NCBI RefSeq assembly: GCF_029257255.1
Contig: NZ_JARICI010000082.1
Location: 1 to 40,253, forward strand
DNA: 40,253 nucleotides
Direction: 5' to 3'
Origin: Sporosarcina sp.
Lineage (GTDB): Bacteria > Bacillota > Bacilli > Bacillales_A > Planococcaceae
Shown here piece by piece: positions 25,592 through 33,626 of the stretch. The first letter of the stretch is position 1. The number at the start of each line of letters is the position of its first letter. The notes beneath the pieces were generated by a model that had not been told where the DNA came from, ran no database searches, and saw nothing but the letters and a program-made list of their open reading frames with translations. The position numbers and the translations under genes are program-made.

Positions 25592-25632
25592 ACCAGTTCC
25601 TAAAACAATTTTGTATTGTTTCGGGAACTGGT
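25592..25632 (-). terminator. Terminator of the branched acyl-CoA operon
   Basis: ACCAGTTCC (25592-25600) pairs with GGAACTGGT (25624-25632), extended inside by AAACAAT/ATTGTTT. On the minus strand T-rich sequence (GTTTTTAACTTTTTT) follows. It lies eight bases after the acyl-CoA dehydrogenase stop. Confidence 0.88.
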
Positions 25633-25639
25633 ACGATTT

Positions 25640-26785
25640 TCAAAGCCCCAGATTTTTCGCAATAATCACTTTCATAATTTCATTCGAACCGGCATAAATC
25701 GAATTAACTGCAACGTCCCGATATCTCCGGGCAATCTCGTACTCTTCCATATAGCCGTAGCCACCGTGAAATTGCATGCAGTCCACGGCTACAGTCTGCG
25801 CCAAATCAGTCGTCCACCATTTGGCCATCGACACTTCATTGACAACATTTCCACCGTTCATATGCTCAACGATTAAACGGTCAACAAATGTACGTCCAAT
25901 CGTTGCACGGGTTTGCATTTCAGCGAGTTTGAATTGGGTGTTTTGAAAGTCACCGATTCTTTTTCCGAATGCCTGCCGCTCTTTGACATAATCAAGCGTA
26001 ATATCAATCATACGCTGTACAGAAGCGATACTTTGAATGGAACACATCAAACGTTCCTGCTGCAGCTTTTCCATTAAATAATAGAAGCCTTTTCCTTCTT
26101 CTCCAAGCAGGTTCTCTGCAGGTACTGACACGTCTTCAAATAGTAATTCACATGTATCGTTTGCATGCTGGCCTACTTTATTCAGTTTCTTCCCCTTTGT
26201 AAATCCGGGTGTGCCTTCTTCTACTATCAGTAAGCTGATCCCTTTATGAGCAGGAGAAGCATTTGGATCGGTTTTGCAAACGACAATGACCAAGTCAGCC
26301 GAATAGCCATTGGTAATGAAAGTCTTTTCTCCGTTCATGATATATCTTTCTCCATCTCTCACGGCAGTCGTCTGCACCGCTGCCAAATCCGAGCCTGTGC
26401 CTGGCTCCGTCATAGCAATCGCACTGATCATCTCGCCGGTAACTGCTTTCGTTAGCCAGCGTTCTTTTTGCTCTTCGGAACCGAAAGATTGTATATACGG
26501 AATAACGATATCATTATGGAGTCCGATCCCTCCAAGTCCGCTTGCCACCTTTTCAAATTCTTCACTGATGACTACGGCATAACCAAAATCCGCATGAAAA
26601 CCGCCGTATTTTTCATCGACTGAAGGGGCTAAAAATCCTTGGGCTGCAGCTTTCTTCCAAAAAGACCTGGGGACTTGTTTGTCTTTCTCCCAATCCTCTA
26701 AATACGGAACAGCTTCTTTCCTCAAAAACTTTTGTACAGAAGTCCTGAACAGTTCATGTTCTTCTGTTAAAAATGTTCTCTTCAT
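25640..26785 (-). CDS. Acyl-CoA dehydrogenase, LCAD/isovaleryl-type
   Basis: The 381-residue flavoprotein has the family signatures AMTEPGTGSDLA (124-135) and QFHGGYGYMEEYEIARRYRD near the end. The position holding the catalytic Glu in short/medium-chain enzymes is Ala here (IYAGSNEIM, about 365-373). The alternative base used by long-chain and isovaleryl-CoA dehydrogenases is present as Glu244 in LQQERL, so it should be active and of the LCAD/IVD class, which handles long or branched chains. It introduces the first double bond in beta-oxidation. Last gene of the six-gene operon, 76 bases after the ligase. Confidence 0.92.
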   Translation of the reverse strand: MKRTFLTEEHELFRTSVQKFLRKEAVPYLEDWEKDKQVPRSFWKKAAAQGFLAPSVDEKYGGFHADFGYAVVISEEFEKVASGLGGIGLHNDIVIPYIQSFGSEEQKERWLTKAVTGEMISAIAMTEPGTGSDLAAVQTTAVRDGERYIMNGEKTFITNGYSADLVIVVCKTDPNASPAHKGISLLIVEEGTPGFTKGKKLNKVGQHANDTCELLFEDVSVPAENLLGEEGKGFYYLMEKLQQERLMCSIQSIASVQRMIDITLDYVKERQAFGKRIGDFQNTQFKLAEMQTRATIGRTFVDRLIVEHMNGGNVVNEVSMAKWWTTDLAQTVAVDCMQFHGGYGYMEEYEIARRYRDVAVNSIYAGSNEIMKVIIAKNLGL

Positions 26786-26861
26786 CTATCCACTTCTCCT
26801 TTGCCTACCAATAAAGAAAGCTGTTTTATATTGTGAATGATTAGCAAGCGACCGTTCCACA

Positions 26862-28412
26862 TTAGTGTACATTGAGAGGATTGACGGGCTTGTTCGAAAC
26901 CAACGCTTCGCGGATGCGGTATTTCAACACTTTTCCAGATGCATTTCTAGGGATGACAGTTTCTTCAATGAATTCAACAGGCACTTTATAATCAGCCAGA
27001 TGGCCTTTACAGAAACTTTTTAGCTCCGCATAGTCGAGCGTTTCATTCGGCTTGGGTACGATAATGGCAACTACTTTCTCGCCCCATACCGGATCAGGAA
27101 GGCCAACCACCGTTAAATCCAACAATTGAGGATGTCTGTACAGCGCCTGTTCGACTTCTGTAGAGTAGACATTTTCTCCGCCCGAAACGATCATATCTTT
27201 CTTCCTGTCTACCAGCGTAATGAAGCCGTCTTCATCGATCGTTGCCAGGTCTCCGGTATACAGCCACCCGTTTTGCAGGGTTTTCGCTGTTTCCTCGGGC
27301 TTATTGTAATACCCTTTCATAACCATTTCGCTTTGTATAATAAACTCTCCCACTCCGCCTGGCGCTATGTCATTGCCATGTTCATCCACGACCCGCAATT
27401 CTGTATTTAACGAGGCTTTCCCGCCAGCACCTATCTTCGTTTTATGCTGTTCTGGAAGCAGGAACGCACCGGCTCCCGGCCCACCTTCTGTCTGACCGCA
27501 CATATTGTAAAATTGGTCCGTGCTAAACAGTGCCATCGCCTGCTCCAATAGTGCGACAGGCATCGGCGCAGCACCATAGCCGCAGCGGGTAACAGATGTA
27601 AGATCATAGTTGTTTTTATCAGGAACTTGCAGCAGGAAATTATACATAGTCGGTACACCGAAAAAGAAGCTTATTTTATGATGTTCGATGGCCTGCAGCA
27701 CTTTTTGAGGTTCGAAATTTTGATGGATGATTTGTGTACAGCCCAGATAGATTCCAGGAACCATAAATAGATTTAACTGTGCTGAATGGAACAGTGGTGC
27801 CGCATGGAGAAGAACATCGTCTGAACTTATTTTCAGGATCATAGAGGTATTAAATGCGACATGGAGTACGCGGTGATGATCAAATAATGCCCCTTTCGGA
27901 TAGCCAGTCGTGCCGGATGTGTACAATATTTCGGCGTCATCAGATTCATCAACAGAAACATCTGGATTCCCACGATTCTCATGCAGCAGTTCCCGATATG
28001 TTATTTGCCCGCTTAACGCTTGAACTCCTGCTGTAACTTTCAAATGAAGCTTCTTGTTTTGCAGTGTTGCTTCATTTATTAAGGAAGCATATTCCTCGTC
28101 ACATAACACGACACTTGCATCACTGTTATCCAAAATATAAGAAACCTCATTCACAGTTAAACGGAAATTCACTGGTACAGCGATGGCACCGGCTTTCAAA
28201 ATCGCATAGTACACAATGACGAATTTATCGGAGTTCTTCATCATGAGAGCCACTTTGTCTCCTGATTTCACCCCTTGCTGAATTAGACCATGTGCCAGTT
28301 GATTTACTTCCTGATTAAGCTGCTGATACGTATACGTACGATCCTCATAAATAATTGCCGTTTTTTCAGGTATCCTGCGTGCGTTGCGTGAAAGCGATTG
28401 TCCAATATCCAT
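26862..28412 (-). CDS. Long-chain acyl-CoA ligase (AMP-forming)
   Basis: The 516-residue protein is a full ANL-family ligase. The P-loop ILYTSGTTGYPKG is at 162-174, GWLYTGDLATIDEDGFI and DRKKDMIVSGGENVYSTEVE near 390-425, and the catalytic Lys in NASGKVLKYRIRE near 497. It activates a carboxylic acid with ATP and CoA, supplying substrate for the dehydrogenase, racemase and thiolase encoded with it. The ATG at 28412 follows AAGGGGACC. The chain length is not readable; the racemase next to it points to a branched acid. Confidence 0.92.
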   Translation of the reverse strand: MDIGQSLSRNARRIPEKTAIIYEDRTYTYQQLNQEVNQLAHGLIQQGVKSGDKVALMMKNSDKFVIVYYAILKAGAIAVPVNFRLTVNEVSYILDNSDASVVLCDEEYASLINEATLQNKKLHLKVTAGVQALSGQITYRELLHENRGNPDVSVDESDDAEILYTSGTTGYPKGALFDHHRVLHVAFNTSMILKISSDDVLLHAAPLFHSAQLNLFMVPGIYLGCTQIIHQNFEPQKVLQAIEHHKISFFFGVPTMYNFLLQVPDKNNYDLTSVTRCGYGAAPMPVALLEQAMALFSTDQFYNMCGQTEGGPGAGAFLLPEQHKTKIGAGGKASLNTELRVVDEHGNDIAPGGVGEFIIQSEMVMKGYYNKPEETAKTLQNGWLYTGDLATIDEDGFITLVDRKKDMIVSGGENVYSTEVEQALYRHPQLLDLTVVGLPDPVWGEKVVAIIVPKPNETLDYAELKSFCKGHLADYKVPVEFIEETVIPRNASGKVLKYRIREALVSNKPVNPLNVH

Positions 28413-28463
28413 TGTAAATGGTCCCCTTCCTATTGATAGTGCTGACTGGAAATATACTTTTTA

Positions 28464-29585
28464 CTACTCTCCCAGTACTTCCTCTGTATGTTCTCCGAGC
28501 ATCGGAGCAACACTTCTGATCTTTCCTGGCGTGTCTGATAGTTTAATTGGAATTCCGATATGCCTGACTGTTCCAAACTCTGAATCAGATATTTCTTGAA
28601 TCATGCCCCGCGCCTTTACTTGTGGATCGTCCACCATTTCTTCAAATGACTGAACAGGAGATACACACGCATTCACCTTTTGAAAAGTTTCCATCCATTC
28701 CGCACTAGTTTTCTGCAGCAGTATACGTTGAATTTCTTCTTTCATTTGTTCCTGCACATCTATCGGCTCCCGTAATTTATGAATGAAATCTTCTGTACCG
28801 ATCGTTTTACAGAATTCACTCCAGAACTTCGGTTCCAGTGCTCCAACAGATAACCATTTTTGATCTTTTGTCTCATATACAGCATAGCTTGCGAGCTTCC
28901 CGCTTAAATCCAGCTCTCCTCTTTTTTGCTGTTCTTCGGATGCCAGATAGTTGGGAAGAAACGTTGGCATCCATGATATCGCACCGTCCATCATGGAAAT
29001 ATCCACCATTTGACCTATTCCTGTCTTTTCTCTTTCAAATAATGCAAGCAGAATTCCGACTGCTGCCGGATAGGAACCTCCTCCAATATCGGCAATTTGT
29101 GTAGCGGGAATTTGAGGTTCACCATTCCTTTTGCCCATCATATTCAGCAGTCCCGCGTAGCTGATATAATTCACGTCATGCCCCGGTAAATCAGCGTAAG
29201 GACCGTCCTGACCATAGCCTGTGATGGCACAATAGATTAACCCGGGATTGATCTCTTTCAATGTTTCATAGTCAAGACCCAGCCGTTCCATCACCCCTGG
29301 ACGAAATGATTCAATCACTACATCTGAATCTTTCACAAGCTTCAAAAACTGCTCTTTGTCTTCTGCCGCTTTTAAATTAAGACAAATACTCTTTTTATTC
29401 CGGTTTAATGAATGAAAGAGCGCGCTGACTCCGTCTATTTTCGGTAATCCTTCTCTGGCGTAGTCACCGATGTTTGGCTCTTCAATCTTAATCACTTCTG
29501 CTCCGAAGTCTGCCAGAAGCATAGAACAATAAGGTCCCGGCAATAAACGGGATAGATCTAGCACACGAATAGAGTGTAACGGCAA
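28464..29585 (-). CDS. Alpha-methylacyl-CoA racemase (CaiB/BaiF, family III)
   Basis: The 373-residue protein belongs to the family III CoA-transferase fold. It keeps all three residues used by alpha-methylacyl-CoA racemase (MCR numbering His126, Asp156, Glu241): His136 in GHDVNY, Asp167 in ADIGGGS and Glu251 in GALEPKFW. This favours a racemase over a CoA transferase. It epimerises 2-methylacyl-CoA so that the S-specific dehydrogenase can act. Translation starts at TTG 29585 after AAAGGAGG. It lies between thiolase and ligase in one operon. Confidence 0.88.
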   Translation of the reverse strand: MPLHSIRVLDLSRLLPGPYCSMLLADFGAEVIKIEEPNIGDYAREGLPKIDGVSALFHSLNRNKKSICLNLKAAEDKEQFLKLVKDSDVVIESFRPGVMERLGLDYETLKEINPGLIYCAITGYGQDGPYADLPGHDVNYISYAGLLNMMGKRNGEPQIPATQIADIGGGSYPAAVGILLALFEREKTGIGQMVDISMMDGAISWMPTFLPNYLASEEQQKRGELDLSGKLASYAVYETKDQKWLSVGALEPKFWSEFCKTIGTEDFIHKLREPIDVQEQMKEEIQRILLQKTSAEWMETFQKVNACVSPVQSFEEMVDDPQVKARGMIQEISDSEFGTVRHIGIPIKLSDTPGKIRSVAPMLGEHTEEVLGE

Positions 29586-29617
29586 ATGAATTCCTCCTTT
29601 CTGACTGCGTTACTCGT

Positions 29618-30769
29618 TCAATCCAATCTTTCTAGAATTGTCGCATTTGCCATTCCGTGTCCTTCACACATGGTCTGTAATCCATATCGGCCACCTGTTC
29701 TTTCCAGTTCACTCATCATCGTAATCATCAAACGTCCGCCACTAGCGCCAAGCGGATGGCCGAGAGCTACTGCACCGCCGTTTGGATTCAACTTTTTGGG
29801 ATCTGCACCCGTTTCTTTCAACCAAGCAAGAGCGACAACAGAAAATGCTTCATTTACTTCAAAAACATCTATATCATCGAGCGTGAGTCCTGCTTTCTGC
29901 AATGCTTTTTCTGTAGCCGGAATCGGTCCTGTGAGCATCAATGTCGGATCGGAACCAACGACGACGCGGGTCAAGACTTTGAATTTAGGTTTTAATCCAA
30001 GCTCTTCAGCTTTTTCCCGCGACATTAACAAAATCGCATTGGCCCCGTCACTGATCTGGCTCGCGTTTCCTGCTGTGACATTCCCATTTTCCTTAAATGG
30101 AGAGGGTAATGTGCTCAGCTTTTCCATTGTCGTATCTTCCCTTGGTCCTTCATCTTCCTTAATCACCGTTTTCGTTCCGTCCGCCAGCGTTACCTCTATC
30201 GGCATGAGTTCTTTTTCAAATCGGCATTCATTCTGAGCAATGACAGCCTTCTCATGACTTTCCAATGAAAATTTGTCCATTTCCTCTCGTGAAATAGCCC
30301 ATTTCTCCGCAATTCGTTCAGCTGATACCACTTGATGTATCATTTCATATTTCGACGTTAATTCTTCACTGAAATTTACGCCTAAGCGAGTTGACCCCAT
30401 CGGCACCCGCGACATACTTTCAACCCCACCTGCAACGACTACATCCATATCACCGCTAATAATAGCCTGGGCAGCAAAATGAATCGCCTGCTGGCTTGAT
30501 CCGCACTGTCTGTCAATCGTCGTACCGGGCACTTCGATCGGATAACCTGCCTGGAGTGCAGCGACTCTTGCGATATCAAAACTCTGCTCACCTACTTGAG
30601 AAACACAGCCGAAGATGACATCCTCTACTATCCCGGCATCAATTCCGGCTCTTTTCACGACTTCCGCCAATGGCTTTGCTGCCAGATCTTCAGCTCGCAC
30701 CGTACTCAATGCACCATTTCTCTTTCCTACCGGTGTTCTGACCCATTCCACAATAACTGCTTCACGCAT
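29618..30769 (-). CDS. Acetyl-CoA acyltransferase (thiolase)
   Basis: The 383-residue protein has the full thiolase set: nucleophile Cys89 in DRQCGSS, His338 in GGAVALGHPLGASG and Cys368 in MCEGHGMA. It performs the last step of beta-oxidation, releasing acetyl-CoA or, from 2-methyl-3-ketoacyl-CoA, propionyl-CoA. Its setting with a methylacyl-CoA racemase and an HSD10-like dehydrogenase suggests use on branched chains, but the sequence alone does not fix chain length or direction. Confidence 0.93.
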   Translation of the reverse strand: MREAVIVEWVRTPVGKRNGALSTVRAEDLAAKPLAEVVKRAGIDAGIVEDVIFGCVSQVGEQSFDIARVAALQAGYPIEVPGTTIDRQCGSSQQAIHFAAQAIISGDMDVVVAGGVESMSRVPMGSTRLGVNFSEELTSKYEMIHQVVSAERIAEKWAISREEMDKFSLESHEKAVIAQNECRFEKELMPIEVTLADGTKTVIKEDEGPREDTTMEKLSTLPSPFKENGNVTAGNASQISDGANAILLMSREKAEELGLKPKFKVLTRVVVGSDPTLMLTGPIPATEKALQKAGLTLDDIDVFEVNEAFSVVALAWLKETGADPKKLNPNGGAVALGHPLGASGGRLMITMMSELERTGGRYGLQTMCEGHGMANATILERLD

Positions 30770-30841
30770 AACGATCCCTCTTTTGTCAGTTTATTTGTAG
30801 GCCCTTACATTTCATTCGATATATAGGATTCCTTTACTAAC

Positions 30842-31612
30842 TTATTTAGGCTGCATCCGTACCGCTCCGTCCAGGCGGATTGTTTCCCCGTTCAGCATTG
30901 GATTTTCGAAGATACTCTGTACTAATTGTCCGTATTCTTCTGGATATCCGAGCCTTGAAGGGAAAGGTACCATTGCGCCTAAAGCTGTTTTGGCGTTTTC
31001 AGGCAGTGAATTGAACATCGGCGTTTCGAATAACCCCGGTGCAATCGTCATCACCCGAATACCTTCAGAAGCCAAGTCTCTAGCGAGCGGCAATGTCATA
31101 CTAACGATACCGCCTTTGGATGCAGCATACGCAACTTGCCCGATCTGTCCGTCAAATGCTGCGACAGATGCGGTATTCACGATCACGCCTCTTTCACCAT
31201 TTTCATTCGGTTCATTTTTCGCCATGTGTTCGGCAACGAGACGAATGGTGTTAAACGTTCCAATTAAATTAATCTGAATTACTTTGCTGAAACTTTGTAA
31301 ATCGTGCACGCCTTTTCTGCTGCTGTATGTTTTCTCTGCTACACCAATACCCGCACAGTTAACGGCTACATTGATCGTGCCGAAAGTATTCACTGCATGA
31401 TCTAATGCCGACTGAACGCTTTCTGTATTTGTGACATCCGTCTTGACGAATGATGCGTTCTCTCCAAGCTCCTCCGCCAAATTCATCCCTTTGTCTTCTT
31501 GCAAATCCAAAATGGTCACTTTCCCTCCGGCCGCCACAATCTTTCTAGCTGTCGCCTCTCCTAATCCCGAGGCTCCTCCTGTAATAACCGCTGATATTTC
31601 ATCCATTTTCAT
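30842..31612 (-). CDS. HSD10-like 3-hydroxyacyl-CoA dehydrogenase (SDR)
   Basis: The 256-residue SDR has TGGASGLG at 11-18, NCAG at 85-88 and catalytic Ser149, Tyr162, Lys166 in YAASK. The insert [21 protein letters not shown] and the ending [19 protein letters not shown] are typical of type 2 3-hydroxyacyl-CoA dehydrogenases (HSD17B10 group), which also oxidise 2-methyl-3-hydroxyacyl-CoA. It supplies the second oxidation of the pathway encoded here. It is the second gene of the operon, 40 bases after the tetR-type gene. Confidence 0.9.
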   Translation of the reverse strand: MKMDEISAVITGGASGLGEATARKIVAAGGKVTILDLQEDKGMNLAEELGENASFVKTDVTNTESVQSALDHAVNTFGTINVAVNCAGIGVAEKTYSSRKGVHDLQSFSKVIQINLIGTFNTIRLVAEHMAKNEPNENGERGVIVNTASVAAFDGQIGQVAYAASKGGIVSMTLPLARDLASEGIRVMTIAPGLFETPMFNSLPENAKTALGAMVPFPSRLGYPEEYGQLVQSIFENPMLNGETIRLDGAVRMQPK

Positions 31613-31652
31613 AACGTCTTCTCTCCTCTTCTAAGTAGCTTGATTTTTTATC

Positions 31653-32237
31653 CTACACGAGAATTTGTAGTAAATAATCAGCAATTGAATTTGCCAATTC
31701 ATTTTTATTTTTGCTGCCTTTCGGCGAGTACCAGATAATCACATTGTTCATTGCACCTAAAATAATATTTTTGACGATGTTGGAATCCACTTTTTTAAAA
31801 CTGCCGTCTTTCATTCCTTGTTGAATCAGCTGGTCAATATAATCACTGTATTTATTTCGAAGGCGCAAGATCTCCTGTAAATGCTCGCCGTTGAAAACTT
31901 GATCAGGTTTTGCTCCTAAGAAAAAATCTGTTCTTTCAGTGATTAGATATTCGATGTGTACAACCATGGCGTTATGCAGTTTCAGACCAGTAGACACTTC
32001 CTGTGACATGACGTTCTCAAGATGCTCAATACCTTGTTCAAGAAGCATTTTCTGACTCTCAAACACTAGGTCTTCTTTGTCTTTGAAATAGTAGTAAACG
32101 GACCCCTTTGTCATTAGTAATTTTGCTGCAATATCTTCCATCGTGGTGGCGTGGTAGCCCTTTTCTGCAATGACACTCATAGCAGACTGCCTAATTTCAT
32201 CTTTTTTCTTCTCAACCTTTTTCTCACGCAGTGACAT
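31653..32237 (-). CDS. TetR-family regulator of the acyl-CoA operon
   Basis: The 194-residue protein starts with a basic leader, then a TetR helix-turn-helix (SVIAEKGYHATTMEDIAAKLLMTKGSVYYYFKDKEDL, about 22-58) and a helical ligand domain like those of FadR/FadE-type regulators in bacilli, which release DNA on binding acyl-CoA. As first gene of the operon it probably represses its own transcription. The ligand is inferred from context. Confidence 0.88.
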   Translation of the reverse strand: MSLREKKVEKKKDEIRQSAMSVIAEKGYHATTMEDIAAKLLMTKGSVYYYFKDKEDLVFESQKMLLEQGIEHLENVMSQEVSTGLKLHNAMVVHIEYLITERTDFFLGAKPDQVFNGEHLQEILRLRNKYSDYIDQLIQQGMKDGSFKKVDSNIVKNIILGAMNNVIIWYSPKGSKNKNELANSIADYLLQILV

Positions 32238-32281
32238 ACAATCTCACTTCCTCTAATTCATCTATTCTAGTTGTGTGGATT

Positions 32282-32310
32282 ATTCCAAATTTTCAACTTT
32301 TGAATGTCAA
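32282..32310 (-). promoter_or_regulatory. Promoter of the acyl-CoA operon with internal palindrome
   Basis: On the minus strand a perfect -35 TTGACA (32310-32305) is followed by 17 bases and TGGAAT (32287-32282) as a weak -10. The spacer contains the inverted repeat TTCAAAAGTTGAA (32304-32292), a plausible operator for the TetR protein encoded first in the operon. Confidence 0.6.
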
Positions 32311-32379
32311 GTCAAATTTTAAACTAAAGGAATCGACTTTTATCTATATGTGCGAACGTCCATCTGCATGCATACAAAA

Positions 32380-32428
32380 AAGTATCAGGTCCTGAAACAA
32401 ATAGGAATTGTTTCGGGACCTGATACTT
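32380..32428 (-). terminator. Terminator of the EVE-HNH gene
   Basis: AAGTATCAGGTCC pairs with GGACCTGATACTT, extended inside by GAAACAA/TTGTTTC. On the minus strand TTTTTTGTATG follows. It resembles the terminator at 25592-25632. Confidence 0.88.
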
Positions 32429-32440
32429 TATTCACCATTT

Positions 32441-33361
32441 TCACTTTTTAAATATATGCTTCTTATGCCATTTTAGATAAGGCTTGTTGCTGTCGGTTCT
32501 ATTCACTTTCATCTTGGTATGAAGTCCATACTTTTCATAATCGTCTTCAGAGATTGCAGATGAAATATGGATCTTGCCCTGTCCGTCAAATGAAATGAGC
32601 CCGTTATGATAAAGGGCATCGTGGTTACGGCAAAGAAGAATACCGTTGTTGGGATTGATGCGTTCATTAGCTGTGCAGTCTTTCCAGGGCTTTGCGTAAC
32701 TTGCTTGAAGAAGTTCTGGCAACTCTATTTCGCACAATGCACATTGATCATGCCATAGCGGCAACAGTTCTTTTCGGAATCGCTGATGTCCTACTCTAAC
32801 TTTCGTTTTCGTTTCTGATTCGGTTTCAGCTAGTAAGGGAATGAGAAAATCGTGTTCGGTCTTTTTCACTGTGCCCATTGCAAACTCCAACTGCTCTTCA
32901 TCGATTTCGTAAATGTTCAAATCCGCGATCAGCTCGACCAATTTAATGGTAAGTTCTTCGTTACATGGATATAGATAGCCCTGATTGCCATTCGCATTGT
33001 CTTGAAACGGAGAATACAATATCGGTAAAAGCGGAAGGATTTCATCAAAAGAATCAGCAATCGTTAATGGCTTATCGAGCTCATAATACTCCGCCTCCAC
33101 TAAGTACCCCTTAGCATTTTCACTGTCTGGCAGTGGGATAGTGGACGGCTTATGTTCTTCTCGATATCCCGACTTCGCTACACTGATTGCCACGATATCC
33201 CCTTTTACATAGTGAAAAATGCGATCTCCCTCGACTACTTCTTTCATTCGTTCCCAGAAATGATGTTCATTGCCTGCGCTATCCTGCCGCAATGAAAAGA
33301 GGATACCTAATTCTTTCTCTACGTGGTAAGTACGCCCCTGCATTACTATGTAACTTTCCAT
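32441..33361 (-). CDS. EVE-like domain / HNH nuclease-like protein
   Basis: The 306-residue protein joins an N-terminal part of PUA/EVE type (HFWERMKEVVEGDRIFHYVKGDIVAISVAKSGY, about 34-66) to a C-terminal HNH module (about 195-290) with the zinc-type CALC (207-210), NPNNGILLC and NHDALYHNGLISFD. EVE modules read modified bases, and EVE-HNH fusions are proposed modification-dependent restriction factors. Where family members usually have ASHIKPW, this protein has ASYAKPW (220-226), so the first His of the HNH triad is Tyr; activity is uncertain. The ATG at 33361 follows AAAGGAG. No methyltransferase is adjacent. The EVE call is moderate, the HNH-fold call firm. Confidence 0.75.
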   Translation of the reverse strand: MESYIVMQGRTYHVEKELGILFSLRQDSAGNEHHFWERMKEVVEGDRIFHYVKGDIVAISVAKSGYREEHKPSTIPLPDSENAKGYLVEAEYYELDKPLTIADSFDEILPLLPILYSPFQDNANGNQGYLYPCNEELTIKLVELIADLNIYEIDEEQLEFAMGTVKKTEHDFLIPLLAETESETKTKVRVGHQRFRKELLPLWHDQCALCEIELPELLQASYAKPWKDCTANERINPNNGILLCRNHDALYHNGLISFDGQGKIHISSAISEDDYEKYGLHTKMKVNRTDSNKPYLKWHKKHIFKK

Positions 33362-33422
33362 ATCTTTTCACTCCTTTGCGGACATCTGTATTTCTTCTCC
33401 TTTCATTATATAATAAAAAGGC

Positions 33423-33457
33423 CTGTGCAAGATCATATTCTAAATGATCTCGCACAG
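33423..33457 (-). terminator. Terminator-like hairpin downstream of pepF
   Basis: CTGTGC-A-AGATCAT pairs with ATGATCT-C-GCACAG around a 7-base loop. On the minus strand the sequence continues into GGCCTTTTTATT. It lies about 170 bases after the pepF stop and could end pepF or a short frame at 33476-33562. Confidence 0.7.
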
Positions 33458-33626
33458 ATACCTTTACTAATTCATTCACCACTGCTGCAGATGCCGTTGC
33501 AATCCTTCATCTTCGTATATCGTACGCACTTTATAATTCCCATTTAGAGAACCGGGATTCAAGCATATTTCTTATCAATTAAGGCGCGGCGACAGGTAAT
33601 AAGCTGACACCGCCCCTAATCACATC

